Positions 1-4,935 of a stretch of DNA of 8,751 nucleotides are shown in pieces. The notes under the pieces were generated by a model. That model ran no database searches. It saw only the letters and a program-made list of their open reading frames with translations, and was not told where the DNA came from. The DNA lies in the NCBI GenBank assembly GCA_019136335.1, contig JAGVUK010000200.1, forward strand, positions 1 to 8,751, in the 5' to 3' direction. How positions within the stretch are numbered: position 1 is the stretch's first letter; the number at the start of each line of letters is the position of its first letter. This DNA is from Methanomicrobiales archaeon. GTDB lineage: Archaea > Halobacteriota > Methanomicrobia > Methanomicrobiales > Methanoculleaceae. A program made the position numbers and the translations under genes.

Positions 1-75
1 CTGTGCGTCACGACCGCGGGTACGCTGGCTACCCTCTTTCAGAATAAGGATTGGTTGTCCTCCAAGACTTGACAT
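1..75 (-). CDS. Thermosome (group II chaperonin) subunit, N-terminal 25 codons, cut by window edge
   Basis: Only the start of the gene is present; the rest lies left of base 1. On the minus strand an ATG at 75-73 opens a frame that stays open to the window edge. It reads MSSLGGQPILILKEG followed by SQRTRGRDAQ. This is the hallmark archaeal thermosome N-terminus (GGQP-I-VLKEG-x-RTRG+DAQ), just before the first apical/equatorial conserved block. The family forms a double-ring ATP-driven protein-folding chamber in the cytoplasm. The start is supported by an archaeal ribosome-binding site GGTGAT (complement of 80-85), four bases upstream of the ATG, and by a TATA box about 45 bases upstream. The HTH regulator gene lies immediately upstream on the same strand. 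Which subunit (alpha, beta or gamma) cannot be decided from 25 residues. Confidence 0.9.
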   Translation of the reverse strand, partial: MSSLGGQPILILKEGSQRTRGRDAQ

Positions 76-119
76 AGGTATCACCGTTGTTAAGCGATAG
101 AAAGGTAGGTTTGTGGTTC

Positions 120-127
120 TATATAAA
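120..127 (-). promoter_or_regulatory. TATA box of the thermosome gene
   Basis: Read on the minus strand, the sequence is TTTATATA, a near-consensus archaeal TATA box. It lies in the 57-base gap between the regulator's stop (133) and the thermosome ATG (75). The expected transcription start, about 25 bases downstream, falls near 95-100. That leaves a leader of about 20-25 bases containing the GGTGAT site at 80-85. The thermosome therefore probably has its own promoter even if it is also read through from the regulator gene. Confidence 0.6.
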
Positions 128-132
128 CCTAT

Positions 133-1047
133 TCACTCATTTATCATATCAATGAGCTCTGAGCCGTCTTCGAGGGTATGGAGATGCTCTTCGCCGATAA
201 GGAGGGTTTTACCGATCTTTTTCTGCTTTTTGTAATCCGTGACGACGCACATGGCAAACGTCTTCGTGATCTGGGAGATGTTGCCGATGAGGGAAGCGCG
301 CTTCACGATCTTCTGGGTGGTGCCGTAGGCCGTCAGGATGGTATGCCGGTCAAAGAGCGCCAGCGCCTGGAACGGGGCCTGCCGCATCGCGTGGATCTCC
401 ATCCCCATCCGTTCGAGATCGACGAAGGCGTCGCTGGTTGCGGATTGCGGAGGGGTCCCGGGCTCGGGGGAGTGGTAGCCGACGAGCTCGATCGTCTCGA
501 CGAGCGGAGCGCTGAAGAGTTCCTCAAGCCGTATCGCGACATCGAGCGTGGTGCCCATGCCGCTCTCGTACTTGCTGATGGTCCGGCGGGAGACTCCGAG
601 GTGCGACGCGAGGTCCCCAAGCGACATCCGGGAGCGCTCCCGGACCTCCCGGAGAAGGTCGCCTTTGATCTTCACGTAGAGGCCGCCCGGGGATGCATAG
701 ACCATCGGCGAGAGCCCTTCTGCGAAGTAGTCGTAGAGCGTCTCGGGGCTCAAGGCAAAGAGGCCGTAGCGGATGTAGACGACGCCGCGCTCAAGCTCCG
801 CGTCGCGGGCCCGCTCCCCGACGATGAGCGGGGTGGCCTGGAGATACCGGGCGATCAGGTTGAGGTCCCAGGCGATATCGGCGGTCACGCTGTCGATGTG
901 AGAGACGACTTTGATGATGACGAGGACGTCGCCTTTCTTCGCGATAAGGTCGAAACTCCGCGGACGGATGTTGCACCGCTCCGAGACGTCGAAGTCCGCA
1001 AGGAGCATGATGCTGATGACCATCTGGGGAAGGCGATCCTGTGACAT
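133..1047 (-). CDS. Archaeal Xre/Cro-type HTH transcriptional regulator (putative HTH-type regulatory protein family)
   Basis: This is a 304-residue protein, close to the usual size (about 310-330) of the conserved euryarchaeal 'putative HTH-type transcriptional regulatory protein' family. Residues about 130-180 form a Cro/C1-type helix-turn-helix: LLREVRERSRMSLGDLASHL, then GVSRRTISKYESGM at 151-164. Residues about 30-105 (SFDLIAKKGDVLVIIKVV...) resemble a degenerate restriction-endonuclease-like fold; that is inference from the pattern only. The C-terminal third carries a basic patch (TDYKKQKKIGKTLLIGEEH) of unknown role. The frame stays open far upstream because it shadows tiaS. The start was placed at the ATG at 1047 because a TATA box lies 31-38 bases upstream and the tiaS gene begins at 1096. 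The gene sits directly upstream of the thermosome on the same strand, so control of chaperonin expression is a reasonable but unproved guess. Confidence 0.88.
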   Translation of the reverse strand: MSQDRLPQMVISIMLLADFDVSERCNIRPRSFDLIAKKGDVLVIIKVVSHIDSVTADIAWDLNLIARYLQATPLIVGERARDAELERGVVYIRYGLFALSPETLYDYFAEGLSPMVYASPGGLYVKIKGDLLREVRERSRMSLGDLASHLGVSRRTISKYESGMGTTLDVAIRLEELFSAPLVETIELVGYHSPEPGTPPQSATSDAFVDLERMGMEIHAMRQAPFQALALFDRHTILTAYGTTQKIVKRASLIGNISQITKTFAMCVVTDYKKQKKIGKTLLIGEEHLHTLEDGSELIDMINE

Positions 1048-1061
1048 AACCCTTAAGAATC

Positions 1062-1068
1062 GATATAG
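1062..1068 (+). promoter_or_regulatory. Possible weak TATA box of tiaS
   Basis: GATATAG is centred about 31 bases before the tiaS ATG, the right distance for a leader of only a few bases. GATATA recurs at 1078-1083, so the shared gap holds a direct repeat of this hexamer 16 bases apart. The match to a TATA consensus is weak and no other candidate fits better. Confidence 0.35.
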
Positions 1069-1077
1069 CCGGAGAAT

Positions 1078-1085
1078 GATATAAA
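1078..1085 (-). promoter_or_regulatory. TATA box of the HTH regulator gene
   Basis: On the minus strand this reads TTTATATC, centred about 35 bases before the regulator's ATG. It predicts a very short leader. It lies in the 48-base gap shared with the divergent tiaS, so the two promoters overlap. Confidence 0.5.
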
Positions 1086-1095
1086 TTATGGTGTT

Positions 1096-2376
1096 ATGCG
1101 GATCGGGATCGACGACACGGATTCCCCTGCCGGGATGTGCACCACCTATATCGGGGCGGTGCTGGTGCGGCGGCTGGAGCAGAGTGGGATCCGTGTCGCC
1201 GAGGCCCGGCTGGTCAGGCTGAACCCGAACGTCATCCACAAGACCCGGGGAAACGCGGCGGTCTGTATCGAGGCCGAGGGTGATGCTGAGATGGCGTTCG
1301 CGCTCGCCTGCGCGTGCGTGGAAGAGCTCGCAGAGTTCGGTGCCCCGGAGACGAACCCCGGCGTGGCGGTCGCCGCCGTCCGGCCGCCGCCGGACTTTTA
1401 CTACGCGGCGCTCCGGGACTTCTGCACCGTCGAGGAGGCAGTCGGGGTGCTCGAATCGGTCGGGGCCCGCTATAAGGGCTACAAGAACCGGCGCGGCCTT
1501 ATCGGGGCGGCCGCGGCGGTCGCAAGCGACCTTCCCGACCGGACGTATGAACTGCTCGCCTACCGGAAGCGGGAGATGTGGGGCGCTCCCCGGCAGGTGG
1601 ACCGCGAGAGCCTCTTTCTCGCCGACAGGGCGACCTATCCCCGTACCTGGGACACGGTGGACCGGAAGAACGACGTCGTGGTCTGCGTGCCCCACACGCC
1701 CGACCCGGTCCTCTTCGGCATCCGGGGGGAGAGCCCGATCGCTGTCCGTGAAGCGCGGTCCTGTGTCCGCTCGGAGGAACCCGCCTGCGAGCAGGTCTAC
1801 ACCACCAACCAGGGGACGGACGCCCACCTGCTGCCGGGAACGATCGGAGAACTCCGGGAGGGGCGGTCCTACCTGGTGCGGGGCACGGTCGCCGGATTGC
1901 CGGTCACCGGGCCCGGCGGCCACGTCTCGCTCCTCCTCGAGGACGGCGGCGCTGAGGTCCGCTGCATGGCCTACGAGCCGACCAAGGGGTTCCGCGACGT
2001 CGTACGGGCCCTCGTACCCGGGGATACGGTGGCCGTGGCCGGGAGCTACAAGGGGGGGAGCCTCAACCTCGAGAAGATCGGGGTTTCCCGCCTCGCCGCC
2101 GCGGTCCGCATCCGCCCCCCGGTCTGCCCGGCCTGCGCAAAACGGATGACGAGCGCCGGGACCGCGAAGGGTTACAAGTGCCGGATCTGCGGCGCCCGCG
2201 GCCGCGAACCGGAGGTGGAGAGGCTGGAGCGCCGGATCCGGCCGGGGTGGTACGAGGTCCCTCCCGTCGCCCGCCGGCACCTCTCCCGGCCGCTGGTGCG
2301 CGGCGTCCCCGGATGGGAGGAGGTCCTCCTGCAATCCGGCAGGAAACCGGGCCGTAACCTCCACGAACGGCCGTGA
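1096..2376 (+). CDS. tiaS: tRNA(Ile2) 2-agmatinylcytidine synthetase TiaS
   Basis: TiaS uses ATP and agmatine to convert C34 of the CAU anticodon of tRNA-Ile2 to agmatidine, so that the tRNA reads AUA and not AUG. The 426-residue length is normal for the family. The N-terminus carries IGIDDTDS (residues 3-10), the metal- and ATP-binding signature, followed by a conserved block RLNPNVIHKTRGNAA (41-55). A second conserved stretch is YTTNQGTDAHL (235-245). Residues about 250-335 fit an OB fold (tRNA binding). The C-terminus has a zinc ribbon with C344, C347, C362 and C365. The ATG at 1096 was chosen because the DDTDS motif must lie near the N-terminus, and GGTG stands just upstream at 1090-1093. 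The gene is divergent from the HTH regulator. No defect is visible. Rare ATA codons do occur elsewhere in the window, as in the RPA gene. Confidence 0.95.
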   Translation: MRIGIDDTDSPAGMCTTYIGAVLVRRLEQSGIRVAEARLVRLNPNVIHKTRGNAAVCIEAEGDAEMAFALACACVEELAEFGAPETNPGVAVAAVRPPPDFYYAALRDFCTVEEAVGVLESVGARYKGYKNRRGLIGAAAAVASDLPDRTYELLAYRKREMWGAPRQVDRESLFLADRATYPRTWDTVDRKNDVVVCVPHTPDPVLFGIRGESPIAVREARSCVRSEEPACEQVYTTNQGTDAHLLPGTIGELREGRSYLVRGTVAGLPVTGPGGHVSLLLEDGGAEVRCMAYEPTKGFRDVVRALVPGDTVAVAGSYKGGSLNLEKIGVSRLAAAVRIRPPVCPACAKRMTSAGTAKGYKCRICGARGREPEVERLERRIRPGWYEVPPVARRHLSRPLVRGVPGWEEVLLQSGRKPGRNLHERP

Positions 2377-2433
2377 CCGGGAGAGACGGCATAAGCGGGA
2401 TCCTCCTCCCCCCGTCAATCAAACGGACTTTAC

Positions 2434-2450
2434 AAAAGAAAGTTTATAAT
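2434..2450 (+). promoter_or_regulatory. Strong BRE/TATA-type promoter element in the tiaS-dhs gap
   Basis: A purine-rich stretch (AAAAGAAAG, 2434-2442) is followed directly by TTTATAAT (2443-2450). This is the archaeal order of TFB-recognition element then TATA box. The predicted transcription start is about 2470-2475, right at the GGTGATC motif at 2473-2479. It is one of the best promoter matches in the window, yet no recognisable gene follows for almost 400 bases. Confidence 0.6.
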
Positions 2451-2481
2451 GTTTGTGAGTTAACATAACCGTGGTGATCCC

Positions 2482-2664
2482 GTGCCGACTGTCAGCGGCG
2501 ATGGCGCACGCGCTCTGACCCTCCTGCCCGCGACGGTGCCGACCCCCGGCAAACAGGGTTCAGCGGCAGGCTGCACAGAACCGCGGTCGAGTATGCACGG
2601 AGCGGAGATGAAGACATCCCTCCGGAAACCCTCCGGTTTCCCGGCCCGAAAGTCCGCTCTCTAA
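2482..2664 (+). CDS. Possible small protein of 60 residues, unrecognised
   Basis: A GTG at 2482 stands three bases after GGTGAT (2473-2478), a full match to the archaeal 16S rRNA tail, and downstream of a strong TATA box. The signals for translation are therefore better than for several real genes here. The predicted protein is Pro/Ser/Ala/Arg-rich with no hydrophobic core, membrane segment or recognisable motif. Its end overlaps a perfect stem-loop at 2624-2641. Its composition looks more like a chance reading of a GC-rich non-coding stretch. It could be a small species-specific protein, a leader ORF, or nothing. Confidence 0.25.
   Translation: MPTVSGDGARALTLLPATVPTPGKQGSAAGCTEPRSSMHGAEMKTSLRKPSGFPARKSAL
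2624..2641. repeat. Inverted repeat / stem-loop (7-bp stem, 4-base loop)
   Basis: GGAAACC at 2624-2630 pairs perfectly with GGTTTCC at 2635-2641 across the loop CTCC. It lies within the last third of the doubtful 60-codon ORF. Confidence 0.55.
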
Positions 2665-2692
2665 CGAGACTATCCGGCTTACATCCGGACCC

Positions 2693-2729
2693 CCGACACG
2701 GCGGGACGAGCGGGATCATCCCGTGTCGG
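2693..2729. repeat. Inverted repeat (9-bp perfect stem, 19-base loop)
   Basis: CCGACACGG at 2693-2701 is perfectly complementary to CCGTGTCGG at 2721-2729. The loop can fold further, because GGGAT and ATCCC around 2712-2722 form a competing hairpin that uses part of the 3' arm. The two states are mutually exclusive. Confidence 0.6.
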
Positions 2730-2754
2730 CCAATCAGTCATCCCCTGTCTGGCA

Positions 2755-2781
2755 GCGGGGACCCGGTCTCTGGGTCCCCGC
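2755..2781. repeat. Inverted repeat / stem-loop (10-bp perfect stem, 7-base loop)
   Basis: GCGGGGACCC at 2755-2764 pairs with GGGTCCCCGC at 2772-2781 around the loop GGTCTCT. All ten pairs are Watson-Crick and nine are G-C or C-G. A T5 run follows 14 bases later (2796-2800). In archaea a T run alone can end transcription, so hairpin plus T run may mark the 3' end of an RNA begun near 2472. Confidence 0.65.
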
Positions 2782-2795
2782 AACATCTCAATACC

Positions 2796-2800
2796 TTTTT
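2796..2800 (+). terminator. Possible T-run terminator before dhs
   Basis: Five consecutive T on the plus strand in otherwise GC-rich sequence, 14 bases after the 10-bp hairpin. Short for an archaeal terminator, so weak. Confidence 0.25.
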
Positions 2801-2844
2801 GATCGCCGGGCCTTGCCGCCGGCGGGAAGAGACAAGGTGTTATT

Positions 2845-3825
2845 GTGCATGAATGCCAATACCATCTCAAGAACTGGTGTAGCGGTATCATGACCTTCAA
2901 GTACGGGGATGCGGTACAACAGGCGCGGGTGCGCCCCGGTATGACGGTCGGCGAACTCGTCGACGAACTCGGAAAAGCGGGAGCCTACAACGGGGGGTCC
3001 CTGTGGCAGGCGGTCAACATCTACGAGCGGATGCTCCGCGACGAGAAGGCGCTGAAGTTCTTCGGCCTCTCGGGCGCCATGGTGCCCGGCGGGATGGGGG
3101 GCATCGTCGCCGACCTCATCCGGCGCCGGCACATCGACGTCCTGGTCTCGACGGGGGCGAACCTCACCCACGACACCATCGAGGCGATCGGCTGCCACCA
3201 CTACCACGGGACCGCCGAGGTCTCCGACGCCGAACTCTGCGAGGAAGGGATCAACCGGATCTACGACATCTTCCTCCCGAACGAGGCGTTCATCAGGTTC
3301 GAGGAGTTCATGCAGGACGTCTACTCGACCCTCCCGGAAGGCTCGACGGTCTCGATCTCCGACCTCCTCAACCGGATTGGGAAGAGGCTTGATGCCGGGA
3401 TCCTTGCCGAGGCGGCAAAGGCCGGGGTGCCGGTCTACTGCCCGGCGATCCAGGACTCCATGATCGGGCTGCAGTACTGGCTCTTCTCCCAGACGCACCG
3501 GGTCACGGTCAGCGCGTTCGGGGATATGCCCGGCCTCCTCGACCGGTGTTTCGAGGCCGAACGGGCCGGGGCAATCCTCGTCGGGGGCGGCGTCCCGAAG
3601 AACTACATCCTCCAGAGCAAACTGATGACCGAGAACGGGTTTGACTACGCGGTGCAGCTCACCGGCGACCGGCCCGACCTCGGCGGCCTCTCGGGCGCGA
3701 CGCTCGACGAAGCGCGGTCGTGGGGCAAACTCACCGGAGAGGCCACCGCCGTGACGGTCTACGGCGATGCGACCATCAACCTGCCGCTCCTTGTGGCCGC
3801 AACCCTCGAGAGGCTGGAAGGATGA
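2845..3825 (+). CDS. dhs: Deoxyhypusine synthase
   Basis: The enzyme transfers the aminobutyl group of spermidine to a lysine of aIF5A, the first step of hypusine formation, using NAD. Conserved blocks in order (numbering from the GTG at 2845): RPGMTVGELVDELGKAGAYN (30-49), FFGLSGAMVPGGMGGI (72-87), DVLVSTGANLTHDTIEAIG (98-116), EGINRIYDIF (134-143), and GGGVPKNYIL (247-256) with the presumed catalytic Lys252. Then come LGGLSGATLDEARSWGKL (279-296). The animal/yeast-type GSDSGA is GGLSGA here; I believe many archaeal members share this. Length is 326 residues from GTG 2845, or 311 from ATG 2890. GTG 2845 has AAGGTG at 2834-2839, whereas ATG 2890 has a weaker GGTG at 2876-2879. The stop overlaps the pyrF start (ATGA), implying coupled translation. 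Confidence 0.93.
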   Translation: MHECQYHLKNWCSGIMTFKYGDAVQQARVRPGMTVGELVDELGKAGAYNGGSLWQAVNIYERMLRDEKALKFFGLSGAMVPGGMGGIVADLIRRRHIDVLVSTGANLTHDTIEAIGCHHYHGTAEVSDAELCEEGINRIYDIFLPNEAFIRFEEFMQDVYSTLPEGSTVSISDLLNRIGKRLDAGILAEAAKAGVPVYCPAIQDSMIGLQYWLFSQTHRVTVSAFGDMPGLLDRCFEAERAGAILVGGGVPKNYILQSKLMTENGFDYAVQLTGDRPDLGGLSGATLDEARSWGKLTGEATAVTVYGDATINLPLLVAATLERLEG

Positions 3826-4457
3826 CCGAACTCATCCTCTCCCTCGACGTCCCCGACCGGAAGCGGGCGGTGGGGATCGCAGAGTCCTGCGCTCCCTTCA
3901 TCGACGCGATCAAGGTCGGCTACCCGCTCGTCCTCCCGGCCGGCCTCGCGATCGTCGAAGACCTCGCCGCCCTCGGCCTCCCGCTCATCGCCGACTTCAA
4001 GGTCGCGGACATCCCGAACACCAACCGCCTCATCTGTGAAGCGGTCTTCTCGGCCGGGTTTGACGCCGTCATCGCCCACGGGTTCGTGGGGGCCGATGCG
4101 GCGCGGGCCTGCGTCGAGGTGGCGCACAACCACGACGGGGCCGCCTACATCGTCGCGGAGATGAGCCACCCGGGAGCGGCAGAGTTCTTCCACGGGGGTG
4201 TGGCTGAACGCCTCGCGGCGCTCGCGGTCGCCTGCCGGGCCGACGGGATCATCGCCCCCGCCACCCGCCCGGACCGGATCAGCCGGCTCCGCGAGATCGT
4301 CGGTGAGAAGACGATCTACTCCCCGGGCGTGGGGGCCCAGGGCGGCGACCTCGATACGGTGGCCCGGCTGGTCGACGGCGTCATCGTCGGGAGGAGCATC
4401 TACGAGGCAGAAAACCCAGGCGCCGAGGCCGAACGGTTCTCCCGCATCCGCCGGTGA
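3822..4457 (+). CDS. pyrF: Orotidine 5'-phosphate decarboxylase PyrF
   Basis: It catalyses the last step of UMP biosynthesis, decarboxylation of OMP, in the cytoplasm. The 211-residue length matches archaeal PyrF. The signature residues of the TIM-barrel family are all present: LSLDV with D9, IKVG with K31, and the catalytic block ADFKVADIPNT (57-67) with D58, K60 and D63. These are followed by AEMSHPGA (112-119), SPGVGAQGGD (167-176) for phosphate binding, and GVIVGRSIYEAENP (186-199) with the phosphate-gripping R191. The ATG at 3822 overlaps the dhs stop in ATGA, with no separate ribosome-binding site beyond GGAAGG, so pyrF is probably translated by reinitiation. Hypusine and pyrimidine synthesis share no pathway; the pairing looks like shared housekeeping expression. 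Confidence 0.97.
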   Translation: MTELILSLDVPDRKRAVGIAESCAPFIDAIKVGYPLVLPAGLAIVEDLAALGLPLIADFKVADIPNTNRLICEAVFSAGFDAVIAHGFVGADAARACVEVAHNHDGAAYIVAEMSHPGAAEFFHGGVAERLAALAVACRADGIIAPATRPDRISRLREIVGEKTIYSPGVGAQGGDLDTVARLVDGVIVGRSIYEAENPGAEAERFSRIRR

Positions 4458-4473
4458 TGAGTTCTCCGTTCCG

Positions 4474-4486
4474 ATCCCCTGGGGAT
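4474..4486. repeat. Short odd-centred palindrome downstream of pyrF
   Basis: ATCCCC at 4474-4479 mirrors GGGGAT at 4481-4486 around a single T. The tight centre makes a hairpin unlikely; a dimeric protein site or chance are both possible. It lies 57-69 bases before the next gene's TATA box. Confidence 0.25.
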
Positions 4487-4542
4487 ATGACGAACCCTAT
4501 GAGTGGTCTGAGGCGGATGCGGGCCATTGCGCATCTGTAGGG

Positions 4543-4552
4543 TTAATATATT
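4543..4552 (+). promoter_or_regulatory. TATA box of the nrdD-like/cbiZ operon, predicts leaderless mRNA
   Basis: TTAATATATT is centred about 25 bases before the ATG at 4573, so transcription should begin at or within a base or two of the start codon. The 20 bases before the ATG hold no GGTGAT- or GGAGG-type site, which agrees with a leaderless transcript. Confidence 0.6.
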
Positions 4553-4572
4553 CTCCTGCAGATACTGGTATT

Positions 4573-4935
4573 ATGAACTGGAGCCCAGAACAGCAGAGAC
4601 TGGCGGAGAAATACCGGAGTCTCAACGATATTCCCGCAGATGAGCGGCGGTACAAGTGCCACACGTGCCACTTCGTCGTGGACGAGACCCCCTGCCCGCA
4701 CTGCGGCGAGACCTCGCTTGAGGTCATGTGCCCGCTCGACCACTGCGACTGCCACCACTCCATCGTCGAGAGTATTGAATACTGCCCCCTCTGCGGCCAT
4801 GCCGTCTGCCCGGAGTGCGGGAGCCACGATGTCGTCCAGATCAGCAGGGTCACCGGATACCTCCAGGATGTTGCAGGCTGGAACGCAGGCAAACAGCAGG
4901 AACTGAAGGACCGGATCCGCTACTCCGCCGTATGA
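4573..4935 (+). CDS. Stand-alone C-terminal zinc/glycyl-radical domain of anaerobic ribonucleotide reductase (NrdD-like)
   Basis: A protein of 120 residues. Residues 71-117 match the C-terminus of class III (anaerobic) ribonucleoside-triphosphate reductase: CPLCGHAVCPECGSH (71-85) for zinc, then SRVTGYLQDV (91-100) and WNAGKQQELKDRIRY (103-117). G95 in RVTGY corresponds to the glycyl-radical residue. Full NrdD proteins are about 600-800 residues; the catalytic barrel and active-site cysteines are absent here. The N-terminal half adds further cysteines (C29, C32, C41, C44, C53, C58, C60), probably another zinc or metal site. The frame is clean with its own promoter, so it does not look like a decaying fragment. 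The stop overlaps the cbiZ start in ATGA. Possible roles: a radical-domain spare part as GrcA/YfiD is for pyruvate formate-lyase, an NrdD subunit in trans, or a zinc protein that no longer carries a radical. Confidence 0.85.
   Translation: MNWSPEQQRLAEKYRSLNDIPADERRYKCHTCHFVVDETPCPHCGETSLEVMCPLDHCDCHHSIVESIEYCPLCGHAVCPECGSHDVVQISRVTGYLQDVAGWNAGKQQELKDRIRYSAV

Larger units (their letters stand above)
2377..2844. other. 468-base gap between tiaS and dhs with promoter-like site and stem-loops
   Basis: I recognise no conserved protein here in any frame. The gap holds a BRE/TATA-like element (2434-2450), a doubtful 60-codon ORF (2482-2664) and at least three strong inverted repeats (2624-2641, 2693-2729, 2755-2781). 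A shorter one lies at 2804-2809/2819-2824. A T5 run sits at 2796-2800. The promoter at one end and the clustered stems towards the other suggest either a small structured RNA or a long structured leader of the dhs-pyrF operon. No tRNA, SRP RNA or RNase P RNA signature fits in the correct order. Confidence 0.5.

Noticed and set aside
1..72. Plus-strand frame ending in TGA at 70-72 as the tail of an upstream gene
   Set aside because: The minus strand over the same bases encodes an unmistakable thermosome N-terminus with RBS and TATA box.
178..1044. Plus-strand frame of 288 codons opposite the regulator
   Set aside because: Shadow of the regulator gene: Asp/Arg/Val-rich with no motif and no promoter.
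1048..2418. N-terminal extension of the HTH regulator (frame open to 2418, 761 residues)
   Set aside because: The extension is antisense to tiaS, whose motifs are unmistakable. A promoter and ATG at 1047 give the family's usual length.
2473..2517. Possible C/D box small RNA (GTGATCC ... CTGA)
   Set aside because: The C box deviates at two of seven positions, and no convincing D' or C' box lies between.
2570..2690. Fragments resembling RNase P RNA (ACAGAA, GAAAGTCCGC, CCGGCTTAC)
   Set aside because: The conserved blocks are in the wrong order: GAAAGTCC should be near the 5' end, and ACAGAA should run directly into the GGCTTA block at the 3' end. The resemblance is short-word chance.
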